This document shows, in pieces, positions 19,817 to 29,750 of a stretch of 64,000 nt of DNA. This DNA is from Buchnera aphidicola str. Sg (Schizaphis graminum) (lineage in GTDB: Bacteria > Pseudomonadota > Gammaproteobacteria > Enterobacterales > Enterobacteriaceae). The position numbers and the translations under genes were made by a program. The notes under the pieces were generated by a model. That model ran no database searches. It worked only from the letters and a program-made list of their open reading frames with translations, and was not told the origin of the DNA. Location: positions 124,001 to 188,000 of the forward strand of contig NC_004061.1 of NCBI RefSeq assembly GCF_000007365.1. Reading direction: 5' to 3'. How positions within the stretch are numbered: position 1 is the first letter of the stretch; each line of letters starts with the position of its first letter.

Positions 19817-20473
19817 ATGATTAAAATCACTAAAGAAGCTAATATTGCACGTAATGTTTTATTATTAAAAGGTTTAGAAAATCCTATTTTAAAAGAATAC
19901 AATGATATAAAAGAAAAAGAAAGAGAATTATTAATTGCAGAATATTTATATAAAATTATGTCTTTACTAAATTTAGATCTAAAAAACGAAAGTTTAAAAG
20001 ATACACCTATTCGAATATCAAAAATGTATGTTAATGAAATATTTTCTGGTTTAGATTATAAAAATTTTCCAAAAATTATGTTGATGGATAATAAAATAAA
20101 ATTTCATGAAATGATTATAGTACGCGATATTCTATTAATAAGCACTTGCGAACATCATTTTATTACTATTAATGGACAAGCTACTATTGCATATATTCCT
20201 GAGAATAAAATTATTGGTTTATCTAAAATAAATAGAATTGCACAATTTTTTGCAAAAAGACCTCAAATTCAAGAACGTTTAACAAAACAAATACTTCTAG
20301 TTCTGCAAGTTTTATTACAAACTAAAAATGTTGCAATAATTATTCATATGGATCATTTTTGTGTTAAAGCTCGAGGAGTATGTGATACCAGTAGTAGTAC
20401 TGTTACTTCATGTTTAGATGGTTTATTTAAATCTGATAAAAATATTCGAGAAGAATTTTTTTTTAAAAAATAA
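19817..20473 (+). CDS. folE: GTP cyclohydrolase I
   Basis: Converts GTP to dihydroneopterin triphosphate, the first step of the pterin branch of folate synthesis. It is 218 aa (E. coli 222) and collinear with it. The zinc and catalytic residues are present: Cys and His in STCEHHF, and Cys in FCVKARGV, with the segment IGLSKINRI, RPQIQERLT and the TSSSTVTSCL end of the active-site region. Since folC and folA are also in this window, folate metabolism is at least partly retained. It begins after AAGGAAA. Nothing unusual was seen apart from many Lys and Ile residues from the A/T bias. Confidence 0.96.
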   Translation: MIKITKEANIARNVLLLKGLENPILKEYNDIKEKERELLIAEYLYKIMSLLNLDLKNESLKDTPIRISKMYVNEIFSGLDYKNFPKIMLMDNKIKFHEMIIVRDILLISTCEHHFITINGQATIAYIPENKIIGLSKINRIAQFFAKRPQIQERLTKQILLVLQVLLQTKNVAIIIHMDHFCVKARGVCDTSSSTVTSCLDGLFKSDKNIREEFFFKK

Positions 20474-20619
20474 AAAATAGGAATAAATATATCTATTTTA
20501 TTGATTAAAACAATTTTTCTCAGTATGATATTAATTATTCATTAAAATATATAATTTTTAAAAAAATCAATTTTTTCTCCTTGCTAAAAAATATAAAAAT
20601 CTTTACGGAAAAGAAAAAT

Positions 20620-21459
20620 ATGAACTATATTGGTGCACATGTTAGTTCTTCTGGTGGTTTAGAAAAAGCAGTCTTTCGTGCTTTTCAAATAAAAGCAACA
20701 ACTTTTTCATTTTTTACTAAAAATCAACGTCAATGGATTTCTCTTCCCTTACAAAAAAAAAATATAGAGGATTTTAAAAAAGCTTGTATTAAATATAATT
20801 TTTCACCGGAAAAAATTTTACCTCATAGTAGTTATTTAATTAATTTAGGTCATCCTATTGATTTTTTTTTAGAAAAATCTCGGGTTGCTTTTATTGATGA
20901 AATAGTTCGTTGTGACCAACTTGGTTTACGTTTTTTAAATTTTCATCCCGGTAGTCATTTGAATAAAATTTCTGAAGTGACTTGCTTATCAAGAATTTCT
21001 GAATCTATTAATATAGCCTTAGAAAAAACAAAGAACGTAGTTGCTGTAATAGAAAACACTGCAGGTCAAGGAACTAATATTGGTTATAGATTTGAACATT
21101 TATATGAAATTATTAAAAAAATTGATGATAAATCTAGAATCGGAGTTTGTATCGATACGTGTCATTTATTTGCTTCAGGATATGATTTAAGAACAAAAAT
21201 AGATTATGAAAGTACATTTAATAAATTTTTTGATTTAATAGAAATGAAGTATTTAAAGGGTTTCCATTTGAATGATTCTAAAAAACAGTTTAATAGTCGT
21301 GTAGATCGGCATGAAAATTTAGGTTTAGGTGAAATTGGAAAATCAGTTTTTAAATGGATTATAAAAAATAAAAATTTTCATAATATTCCAATGATATTAG
21401 AAACAATTAATCCAAAACTATGGGAAAAAGAAATTGATTGGTTAAGATCATTACAATGA
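20620..21459 (+). CDS. nfo: Endonuclease IV
   Basis: Class II AP endonuclease, which cuts DNA 5' to abasic sites in base-excision repair. Starting at the ATG at 20620 ([20 protein letters not shown], like MKYIGAHVSAAGGL) the product is 279 aa (E. coli 285). The frame extends 13 codons upstream to a TTG without similarity. The trinuclear zinc ligands lie in conserved blocks: [61 protein letters not shown] and ILETINP. It is one of a small number of repair genes kept in such genomes. Confidence 0.96.
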   Translation: MNYIGAHVSSSGGLEKAVFRAFQIKATTFSFFTKNQRQWISLPLQKKNIEDFKKACIKYNFSPEKILPHSSYLINLGHPIDFFLEKSRVAFIDEIVRCDQLGLRFLNFHPGSHLNKISEVTCLSRISESINIALEKTKNVVAVIENTAGQGTNIGYRFEHLYEIIKKIDDKSRIGVCIDTCHLFASGYDLRTKIDYESTFNKFFDLIEMKYLKGFHLNDSKKQFNSRVDRHENLGLGEIGKSVFKWIIKNKNFHNIPMILETINPKLWEKEIDWLRSLQ

Positions 21460-21503
21460 AAATCTAACTAATTTTTTTATTAAAATCAGAGAGAGTATCC
21501 CCT

Positions 21504-21794
21504 ATGTTTATAGTCAAAGCGGAAATAAGAGATAAAAAAGGTAAGAGTTTTAGTAGAAAATTACGTATAGAAGATAAATTTCCAGGAGTTTTATACGGTT
21601 TTAACAATACTCCCATATCCATTACAATGGATCATAATTTAGTTTTTAATTTGCAAAAAAAAGAAGATTTTTATAAAGAAACTTTATGTTTATTAATAAA
21701 AGAAAAAAAATATACAGTAAAAGTGCACGCTATACAACGGCATGCATTCAAAATGAAGATATTACATATTGATTTTATTTATGCGAAGATCTAG
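21504..21794 (+). CDS. rplY: 50S ribosomal protein L25
   Basis: Binds 5S rRNA in the large subunit. It is 96 aa (E. coli 94) and collinear: MFIVKAEIRDKKGKSFSRKLR, FPGVLYGFN, and the C-terminal block VKVHAIQRHAFKMKILHIDF, matching [20 protein letters not shown]. The start has AGAGAG upstream. It follows nfo by 44 bases. Short-form L25 without the CTC extension is typical of enterobacteria. Confidence 0.95.
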   Translation: MFIVKAEIRDKKGKSFSRKLRIEDKFPGVLYGFNNTPISITMDHNLVFNLQKKEDFYKETLCLLIKEKKYTVKVHAIQRHAFKMKILHIDFIYAKI

Positions 21795-21807
21795 TATCTT
21801 TAGTAGT

Positions 21808-21838
21808 ATATTGATATCAATTATCTTGATACCAATAT
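21808..21838. terminator. Hairpin between convergent rplY and yabI
   Basis: ATATTGATATCAA (21808-21820) and TTGATACCAATAT (21826-21838) pair over 13 positions with one mismatch, around the loop TTATC. It lies between the stops of two converging genes. No long T run follows on either strand, so termination may be weak, or the structure may protect 3' ends. Confidence 0.5.
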
Positions 21839-21840
21839 CT

Positions 21841-22599
21841 TTATAATATAGTTGAAAAAACTTTTCTGACAATTATCATTGTAGGATGAAATTGAATTAA
21901 TATTAACCCTATGATTCCAGATGATAGTATAATTAATGCTATCCATCCTATGTTTCTTTTAATAAAATGTATATTATTTTTATTTTTTATTTTTTTTATT
22001 TTCCACCATTTTGATGTTAACCATATTCCAAACCATATTAAAATTGCAATAATCAATAAAAGCCATTTAAAATAGTCATTTTTTGGATTTGGAGGTATAT
22101 TAATAGTTATTCCTGTAATAATTCCTGGAAAGAAATATATTGGAGGCCATAAAATGCATCCTAATAAACTAGGAAGAATAAATTTTTTTAAAGGCAATTT
22201 TAGCATTCCAGAAACCATTGGTATAAGAGGTCTAGTTGGTCCTATAAAACGACCTACGAGTATTGTTATCATACTGTGTTTATGCAATAGAGATTTAGTT
22301 TTATCAAGCAAATGACAATTTTTTTTTAAGAATTTTAAACTATATAGCCAATTTTTAAAGTATAAACCGATAAAGTATGAACACCAATCTCCTAGTAAAC
22401 ATCCGATTATACCTGCTATCCAAGAGGGATAAAAAGGCAGTTTTCCATTACCTATAAATGTACCTAATGTTGCCATAAACACTATTCCAGGTAATAGCAA
22501 TCCTACTAAAGCGAGTGATTCTAAAAAAGATACAATTCCAACTATTAATATTGAAAATGTTAAAGACTGTGTTATTAAAGATGTTAACCAAGATTCCAT
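21841..22599 (-). CDS. yabI: YabI, DedA/SNARE-associated (VTT) family membrane protein
   Basis: Inner-membrane protein of the DedA family, 252 aa (E. coli YabI 254). DedA proteins are linked to membrane homeostasis and recent work ties the family to lipid carrier flipping; the exact substrate of YabI is not settled. Conserved landmarks are FLESLALVGLLLPG, the second block AGIIGCLLGDWCSYFIG, and VGRFIGPTRPLIPMVSGM with the functionally important acidic and Arg residues, followed by GCILWPPIYFFPG. Four to six hydrophobic segments are visible. Kept in a genome that has lost most envelope functions, it may serve undecaprenyl or phospholipid traffic. Its nearest neighbour surA is divergent. Confidence 0.9.
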   Translation of the reverse strand: MESWLTSLITQSLTFSILIVGIVSFLESLALVGLLLPGIVFMATLGTFIGNGKLPFYPSWIAGIIGCLLGDWCSYFIGLYFKNWLYSLKFLKKNCHLLDKTKSLLHKHSMITILVGRFIGPTRPLIPMVSGMLKLPLKKFILPSLLGCILWPPIYFFPGIITGITINIPPNPKNDYFKWLLLIIAILIWFGIWLTSKWWKIKKIKNKNNIHFIKRNIGWIALIILSSGIIGLILIQFHPTMIIVRKVFSTIL

Positions 22600-22861
22600 A
22601 AATACTCATTAATTTTTCAAGTTTTTTATTGTAAAATATATAAAATAATTTTAAATGTAATTATTTTTTAATTGATTTAGTTTTTTTTGATAAATATTGA
22701 ATATTGTTTATTATATATATTTTTAATATAATCTCCAAAAAAATTTAAAGAAAAATTAATCTTAAAATTATAACAAAAAATAATTAAAAATTAATATTTT
22801 GAGAAAATTTAAGCATTTTTTCTAAAAAAATCAAGAAAATTTAAAAGAAAGAAGAATAATA

Positions 22862-24160
22862 ATGAAAGTATATTTTTTTTTAATTTTATATGTTTTTTTA
22901 AGTTTTTTTTCTATTACTTATTCTAAAGAATTAGAAATTGATAAAATTATTGCTATCGTAAATAATCAAATTATATTAAATAGTGATGTAAATCAAGTTC
23001 TTTTTTCGTTAAAAGAAGAAGATCAAAGAGTAAAAATACCTTTAAAAATTAATTTTTTAAGAAATAAAATAATTAAAAAATTAATTACAGAAACTTTAAT
23101 TTTAGAAGAAGCAAAAAAATTTAATATTGTAGTAACTGATGATCAAGTAAATAATGTACTTAGTAAATACGCTTTAAAAAAAAATATTACTATTGAAGAA
23201 TTAAAAAGAAATATATTAATGAACAATACTAATACTTCTTTCAGTTACAATGATTATTTTAACAAGATTAAAAATTCATTAAAAGTTAAAATTATTCAAG
23301 ATTATGTGTTACATAATCGCGTTCATATTTCAGAAAAAGAAGTAGATTTATTTTTAAATAAACTAATAAATACTCAAAATGAATTAAAAAAAATAGATAT
23401 TAATTGTATTTTTCTACCTTTTATAAAAGAAAAAAATAAAATTTTTATTAAAAATACAAAAATTTTAGCAGATCATTTTGCCAAAAAAATAAAGAAAGAT
23501 GCTTCTTTCAACTATTATTATGAATATTTTAAAAAAAATAATAATATATTTTTATCAAAAGAAATAAGATCTAAATCGTTAAAATATTTAAAAAAAATAT
23601 TCTTGAATAAATTAAAAATTATTAAAAAAAATCAAATATTAGGTCCTATTTTAGGATTGAAAGGTTTTTATATTTTAAAAATAAATAAAATTGAAAACGA
23701 GAATAAAGAAAACTTGACAACTGAATTTCATATACAACATTGTTTAATACGTCCTTCTGTTATTTTAGATGATAAACAAGCAAAAAATAGTATATATTAT
23801 ATATATAATAATATTAAAAACAAAAAATATAGTTTCGATTACGCTGTTCAAAAGCTATCTCATGATGTTTATTCATCTCACAAAAAAGGTGACTTAGGAT
23901 GGATTTCAACTGATTTTTTTAGCAATGATTTTCGCAATTTTTTGACTGATTTAAGAAAAAATGAAATCAGTAAACCAATTAAATCTAATTTTGGATGGCA
24001 TATAATTAAGTTGTTAGATATACGTCAAGTAGATAAATCCAATAGAATAGATAAAAATTTAGTTTATCGTTTTTTGTTAGAAAAAAAGATAAAAAAAGAA
24101 AGATATAATTGGATAAGACAACTAAAAAAATCATCTTATATTAAGATTTTTAAAAATTAA
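22862..24160 (+). CDS. surA: Periplasmic chaperone/peptidyl-prolyl isomerase SurA, first parvulin domain eroded
   Basis: SurA escorts outer-membrane proteins across the periplasm. The protein is 432 aa (E. coli 428). Residues 1-20 form a hydrophobic signal peptide ending near TYSKE. The N-terminal chaperone domain (about 22-170: DKIIAIVNNQIILNSDVNQVL) and the second parvulin domain (about 288-395: HIQHCLIRPS, KGDLGWISTDFFSNDF, SNFGWHIIKLLD) are well kept. The first parvulin domain (about 172-283) is barely recognisable and lacks the GGxxGW motif. In E. coli the first domain already has little isomerase activity. The usual neighbours lptD and pdxA are absent; rsmA follows directly. Confidence 0.93.
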   Translation: MKVYFFLILYVFLSFFSITYSKELEIDKIIAIVNNQIILNSDVNQVLFSLKEEDQRVKIPLKINFLRNKIIKKLITETLILEEAKKFNIVVTDDQVNNVLSKYALKKNITIEELKRNILMNNTNTSFSYNDYFNKIKNSLKVKIIQDYVLHNRVHISEKEVDLFLNKLINTQNELKKIDINCIFLPFIKEKNKIFIKNTKILADHFAKKIKKDASFNYYYEYFKKNNNIFLSKEIRSKSLKYLKKIFLNKLKIIKKNQILGPILGLKGFYILKINKIENENKENLTTEFHIQHCLIRPSVILDDKQAKNSIYYIYNNIKNKKYSFDYAVQKLSHDVYSSHKKGDLGWISTDFFSNDFRNFLTDLRKNEISKPIKSNFGWHIIKLLDIRQVDKSNRIDKNLVYRFLLEKKIKKERYNWIRQLKKSSYIKIFKN

Positions 24161-24227
24161 TTAAATTTAAAATTAACTTTTTAGTAAAAAAAGTTTAATT
24201 CTTATATCAAGTAATTACTATATTCTA

Positions 24228-25052
24228 ATGAAAAAAAAAATAAAAAAACATTTGCCTCTTAAAAGATTTAGTCAAAATTTTCTTATAAATCAAAATTTAA
24301 TTAAAAAAATAGTTAAGTTTATAAATCCTCAATTAAAGCAAACACTAGTTGAAATTGGTCCAGGTTTAGGTGCATTAACTAAACCTATATGCAATATAGT
24401 AGATGAGTTGATTGTTATTGAAATTGATTTAAATTTATTAAATTTTTTAAAAAAATATTCTTTTTATTCAAAGTTAATAGTTTTTTGTCAAGATGCTTTA
24501 ATCTTTGATTATTTAAATTTGTTTTATAAAAAGAATAAATTAATTCGCATTTTTGGAAATTTACCATATCATATTTCTACATCTTTGCTTTTTTGTTTTT
24601 TTGAAAAAAATAAAATAATTCAAGATATGAATTTTATGCTACAAAAAGAGGTTGCTGAACGTTTAATTGCTTTTCCGGGAACTAAATCATATGGTCGTTT
24701 AAGTATTATAGCGCAGTATTATTGTAATATTAAAATCATATTTAACGTTGCATCTGAAAATTTTCGACCTATTCCTAAGATTGATTCTACATTTGTCAAT
24801 TTAGTTCCTCATAAAAAATCTCCTTATTTTACTCATGATATCAAAGTTCTTAGTTATATAACAAATTTAGCTTTTCAAAAAAGAAGAAAAATATTGCGTC
24901 ATAGTTTAGGGAAGATATTTTCTGAAAAAATTTTTTTAAAATTAAATGTTGATCCAAAATTAAGAGCAGAAAATCTTTCTATACTGCAGTATTGCCAACT
25001 ATCTAATTATATAATTGAAAATGATATTTTAAAAAATAAAAATTTTAATTAA
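24228..25052 (+). CDS. rsmA: 16S rRNA dimethyladenosine transferase (KsgA)
   Basis: Dimethylates A1518 and A1519 in helix 45 of 16S rRNA, a late check in 30S assembly. It is 274 aa (E. coli 273). The SAM-binding motif EIGPGLGALT, the acidic motif EIDLNL, the DAL motif CQDALIF and the catalytic NLPYHIS are present, as is the C-terminal part with FQKRRKILRHSL. The start codon is followed at once by ten A residues (24231-24240, MKKKIKKH). Also known as ksgA. Confidence 0.96.
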   Translation: MKKKIKKHLPLKRFSQNFLINQNLIKKIVKFINPQLKQTLVEIGPGLGALTKPICNIVDELIVIEIDLNLLNFLKKYSFYSKLIVFCQDALIFDYLNLFYKKNKLIRIFGNLPYHISTSLLFCFFEKNKIIQDMNFMLQKEVAERLIAFPGTKSYGRLSIIAQYYCNIKIIFNVASENFRPIPKIDSTFVNLVPHKKSPYFTHDIKVLSYITNLAFQKRRKILRHSLGKIFSEKIFLKLNVDPKLRAENLSILQYCQLSNYIIENDILKNKNFN

Positions 25053-25081
25053 TTATTTTCTTTTAAAAAAGTGAAAAATAT

Positions 25082-25903
25082 ATGAGCATTTATTTTATCA
25101 GTGATATTCATGGTTGTTATAAAGAATTCAAGTTACTTTTAAAAAAATCTTTTTTTAATGATAAAAAAGATTTTTTATGGATTGCAGGTGATCTAGTATC
25201 TAGAGGACCAGATTCTCTTAAAGTAATAAGATATCTTTATTCTTTAAGAAAACGAATAAAAATCATACTTGGAAATCATGATTTAAACTTAATTGCAGTG
25301 TATTCTGGTGTTAAAGAAAATAAAAAAGAAAATTATTTTGATGAATTTTTATCTGCAAAAGATAATTTACAATTGATTAATTGGTTGCGATGTCAATCTA
25401 TTTTAAAAATTGATGAAGAAAGAAAAATTATTATGTCACATGCTGGTATTAGTCCTAAATGGGATATCGATACAGCAAAAAAATATGCGTTAGAAATTGA
25501 AAAATGTTTATCAGGTAAAAATTATTCTTCATTTTTAAGATCTGTTTTTAACAATAAAATTAATTATTGGAACTTAAATTTAAATAAATTAGACCGATTA
25601 CGATATAGTATTAACGTTTTTACGCGTATGCGATATTGTTATCCTGATAGTAGATTAAACCTTATTTGTAAAAAATCTCCTAATTTAGTTAAATATCCTC
25701 TGATACCATGGTTTAAAATACCAAATAAGATTCCAAAAGAATATTCAGTTTTTTTTGGACACTGGTCTTCTTTAATAGGAACAAAGGTACCTCAACCATT
25801 TTTTCCATTAGATAGTGGTTGTTGTTGGGGAGGAAAATTAACCATGTTTCGATGGGAAGATAAAAAATACTTTTTTCAATCTTTTCAAAAAAACAATAGT
25901 TAA
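25082..25903 (+). CDS. apaH: Bis(5'-nucleosyl)-tetraphosphatase, symmetrical
   Basis: Hydrolyses Ap4A to two ADP, removing a by-product of aminoacyl-tRNA synthetases, and can decap Np4-capped RNA. It is 273 aa (E. coli 280). The phosphoesterase metal motifs are intact: SDIHGCYKE, AGDLVSRGPDS, LGNHDLNLIAV and SHAGISPKWD, then FGHWSSL and the end DSGCCWGGKLTMFRWEDK. It lies 29 bases after rsmA; apaG, which separates them in E. coli, is missing. With several synthetases in the window lacking proofreading, disposal of side products may still matter, but that is only a thought. Confidence 0.96.
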   Translation: MSIYFISDIHGCYKEFKLLLKKSFFNDKKDFLWIAGDLVSRGPDSLKVIRYLYSLRKRIKIILGNHDLNLIAVYSGVKENKKENYFDEFLSAKDNLQLINWLRCQSILKIDEERKIIMSHAGISPKWDIDTAKKYALEIEKCLSGKNYSSFLRSVFNNKINYWNLNLNKLDRLRYSINVFTRMRYCYPDSRLNLICKKSPNLVKYPLIPWFKIPNKIPKEYSVFFGHWSSLIGTKVPQPFFPLDSGCCWGGKLTMFRWEDKKYFFQSFQKNNS

Positions 25904-25937
25904 AATTAAATTAAAAATATTTAATTAATATATTTTT

Positions 25938-26423
25938 TTATCTTGATAAAATTTCAAAACAAAAATTATAAGGATTATTTTTATCTTTAAAATGTTGTTT
26001 TCTAAATATAGTTTTCCAAAATTTACATGATTTATATTGAGGAAAATAAGTATCACCAATTCCATTAAAATCTACATGTGTTAAATATAGCTTAGTTGCA
26101 TAAAACAACATTTGTTTATATATTTTTGATCCTCCGATTACCATAATTTCTTTGTCATATGTAGTAGAAAGCAATGCTTTCGAGATTGAATTGGCCCATA
26201 TCACATCCTTATGTATGATTTCTTTATGACTGATTACAATATTTTTTCGCATTGGTAAGGGATGATTTAAAATAGATTCCCATGTGAGACGTCCCATAAT
26301 AATATCTTTATGTATTGTATTTTTTTTGAACCATTTTAGATCTTCTGGAAGATACCAAGGTATTTTATTATTATGTCCAATTACTAAATTATTTGAAATT
26401 GCTGAAATTAAACTAATTTTCAT
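25938..26423 (-). CDS. folA: Dihydrofolate reductase
   Basis: Reduces dihydrofolate to tetrahydrofolate with NADPH; target of trimethoprim. It is 161 aa (E. coli 159). Conserved: ISLISAISNNLVIGHNNKIPW, the catalytic Asp in LPEDLKWFK, MGRLTWESI, VIGGSKIYKQML for cofactor binding, and YLTHVD with the end YNFCFEIL. It is convergent with apaH and lies downstream of carB, with a hairpin between carB and folA, so it probably has its own promoter. The order folA-apaH-rsmA-surA is that of E. coli. Confidence 0.96.
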   Translation of the reverse strand: MKISLISAISNNLVIGHNNKIPWYLPEDLKWFKKNTIHKDIIMGRLTWESILNHPLPMRKNIVISHKEIIHKDVIWANSISKALLSTTYDKEIMVIGGSKIYKQMLFYATKLYLTHVDFNGIGDTYFPQYKSCKFWKTIFRKQHFKDKNNPYNFCFEILSR

Positions 26424-26454
26424 CTTAATTTACGATTTTTTAAAATTTAAAATT

Positions 26455-26480
26455 ATAAATATGTTTTACAACATATTTAT
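26455..26480 (-). terminator. Hairpin downstream of carB
   Basis: ATAAATATGTT (26455-26465) and AACATATTTAT (26470-26480) form a perfect 11-bp stem around a four-base loop, between the carB stop and the folA start. On the carB transcript it is followed by an A/T-rich stretch with TTTT. It probably ends the carAB message. Confidence 0.6.
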
Positions 26481-26503
26481 AAAAAGTTATAAATTTAATT
26501 TTT

Positions 26504-29500
26504 TTAATTAATTAAATTTATTTTTTTGTGAATTTCTTGTAAAGATATAATGTTTTCTGTTGGCTCTTCATTTAATGCCATAACAGTTGCAAAAGCACCG
26601 TTAACAGTAGTATCATAATGTACTTTATACTGTAAAGCACTCCGGCATATTAACTGAGAATCTTTCATACCCTGATGACAAGATGTAGTATTTACTATAT
26701 ATGAATATTCTCCATTTTTTAAACGATCTTGTATATGAGGTCTTCCTTCATGGACCTTGTTCACTAATCGAGCCATAATTCCAGATTTTTTTAATGCTAT
26801 AGAGGTACCCTTAGTAGCATCTATTTTAAAACCAAACTTTTGAAGTTTAACTGCTAAATTCACAATGCTATTTTTATCATCATCTCTTACTGAAAGAAGT
26901 ACACGACCTGATTTTTTCATATTTGTATGAGAACCTAACATTGCTTTAGAAAATGCTTCTGAAAAATTTTTTCCTATTCCCATAACTTCACCGGTAGAAC
27001 GCATTTCAGGACCTAATATAGGATCTACTCCTTGAAATTTATCAAAAGGAAGGACTGCTTCTTTTACTGAGAAATATGATGGTATAACTTCTTTACAAAA
27101 TCCTTGTTCTGATAATGTTTTACCATACATTACACGAACAGAAATTTTTGCAAGTGCTAAACCTGTTGCTTTTGATACAAAAGGTACTGTACGAGCTGCT
27201 CTAGGATTGACTTCGATAATGTATATTTCATTGTTTTTTATAGCAAATTGAACATTCATTAATCCCTTTACTGATAATGCAAAAGCTAATTTTTTAACTT
27301 GTTCTCTAATTTTATTTTGAATCTTATTTGTTAGTGTATATGCTGGTAAGGAACATGCTGAGTCTCCAGAATGAACTCCAGCTTGTTCAATATGTTCCAT
27401 TATACCTCCAATTAATACCTTTTCTCCATCACATATTGCATCTACATCAACTTCTATAGCATAGTTTAAATATTGATCTAATAAAATTGGAGTAATATGA
27501 TTATTTTTTAAAAATTTTTTAAAATAGTTATCTAGATCACATGGCTCATAAACAATTTCCATCGCTCTACCACCTAATACATAAGATGGTCGAACCATAA
27601 TAGGATAACCAATTTCTATAGCTTTTTTGTGTGCTTCTTCAAGGGTTAGAACAGTTGCATTTAAAGGTTGTTTTAATTTTAATTTAGTTACAATTTTTTG
27701 AAAACGATTACGATCTTCTGCCTTGTCGATTGCATCAGGATTAGTTCCAATAATTGGTATGCCTTCTTTTTCAAATTGACGTGCTAATTTTAATGGTGTT
27801 TGACCTCCATATTGAATGATGACTCCTTTTGGATTTTCAATTCTAACTATTTCTAAAACGTTTTCTAACGTAATGGGTTCAAAATAAAGTCGATCAGAAA
27901 TATCATAATCCGTAGATACAGTTTCTGGATTACAATTAATCATGATTGCTTCGAAACCATCTTCTCTTAAAGCTTGAGCTGCATGTACACAACAATAGTC
28001 AAATTCTATTCCTTGTCCTATTCTATTGGGCCCTCCACCTATAACGATAATTTTTTTAGTGTTTTTCGTTGGATGAGATTCACATTCATCTTCCCATGTT
28101 GAGTACATATATGCTGTTTCAGTTGAAAATTCAGCTGAACAGGTATCAATTCGTTTATAAACAGGATGTAAATTTAATTCATATCGAAGTTGACGTATTT
28201 CTTCTTCTTTTTTATTAGTTAAAATTGCTATACGCAAGTCTGAAAAACCTTTTCTTTTAATAAAATAAAAGAAATTATAATCTAATCCAATAAATCCCTT
28301 TTGTATGATTTTTTTCTCTAATTGAATAATTTCTTGAATTTGAACAAGAAACCAGGGATCAATAGACGTCAATTCAAATACGTCATTTACAGACATTCCA
28401 CAGCGAAATGCATCACCTATATACCAAATTCTTTCCGCTCCAGCATCTTTTAGTTCGTGTCTAATTTTTATTATGTCTTGTTTATTATCAGCAAATGATA
28501 CCTTAGAATCAAAACCACTTGATCCAATTTCTAATCCACAAATGGCTTTTTGTATAGATTCTTGAAAAGTTCGTCCTATAGCCATTACTTCTCCGACAGA
28601 TTTCATTTGAGTAGTGAGTCTATCGTTGCATCCTAAAAATTTTTCGAAATTAAACCTAGGAATTTTAGTTACTATATAATCTATTGATGGTTCAAAAGAT
28701 GCTGTGGTATTTATCCCTGTGATGTCATTAGCAAGTTCATCTAATGTGTATCCTACAGCTAATTTAGCTGCTATTTTTGCAATTGGAAAACCAGTTGCTT
28801 TAGAAGCTAAAGCAGAAGAACGAGAAACTCGCGGATTCATTTCAATTACAATCATACGGCCATTTTTAGGATTAATTGCAAATTGTACGTTGGAACCTCC
28901 TGTTTCTACTCCTATTTCTCGTAAAATTGACATAGAAGCATTTCTCATAATTTGATATTCTTTATCACTTAAAGTTTGTGCTGGTGCTATAGTAATTGAA
29001 TCACCAGTATGAATACCCATAGGATCTAAATTTTCAATTGAACATACGATAATACAATTATTATTTTTATCTCTTACAACTTCCATTTCATATTCTTTCC
29101 AACCGATAAGTGATTCATCAATTAAGAGCTCAGTAGTAGGAGATAATTTTAATCCTCTTTCACAAATATCTTCAAATTCTTCTTGATTATAAGCAATTCC
29201 TCCACCATGTCCGCCCATAGTAAAGGAAGGTCGTATAATACATGGAAAACCTACATTTTTTAAAACTAATAATGCTTCTTGAATATTATGTGCAATTCCA
29301 CATTTTGCAGTTTTTAGATTCAGTTTTTTCATAGAATCTTCAAATAATTTTCTATCTTCTGCTTTATTGATAGCATCAATAGTAGCACCTATTATTTTTA
29401 CATTGAATTTTTTTAGTATTCCTCTTCGATTTAATTCTAAAGCACAATTCAGCGCAGTTTGACCACCCATAGTAGGAAGCAATGCATCAGGTTGTTCTTT

Positions 29501-29737
29501 TTGTATAATTTTTTTTACTATTTTCCAATGAATAGGTTCAATATATGTAGCATCTGCCATGCAAGGATCAGTCATAATAGTTGCAGGATTAGAATTTACA
29601 AGAATAATTTTATAACCTTCTTCTTTTAGTGCTTTGCATGCTTGTGCACCTGAATAATCAAACTCACATGCTTGTCCGATGACTATTGGTCCCGCACCAA
29701 GAATTAAAATTGATTTTATATCAGTAGATTTAGGCAT
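26504..29737 (-). CDS. carB: Carbamoyl phosphate synthetase large subunit
   Basis: Makes carbamoyl phosphate from bicarbonate, ammonia delivered by CarA, and two ATP, for arginine and pyrimidine synthesis. It is 1077 aa (E. coli 1073) and collinear. The two ATP-grasp halves are seen: first from [21 protein letters not shown] with [15 protein letters not shown], second from [17 protein letters not shown] with [14 protein letters not shown]. The C-terminal allosteric domain (from about 935) keeps the ligand-contacting stretches [23 protein letters not shown] and [13 protein letters not shown], so control by ornithine and UMP may survive. It follows carA by 13 bases. Arginine is an essential amino acid for the aphid, which fits retention. 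Confidence 0.97.
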
Positions 29738-29750
29738 CTTTTTTTCCTAA

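Noticed and set aside
28704-28955. 83-codon plus-strand frame
   Set aside because: Opposite the conserved first ATP-grasp half of carB.
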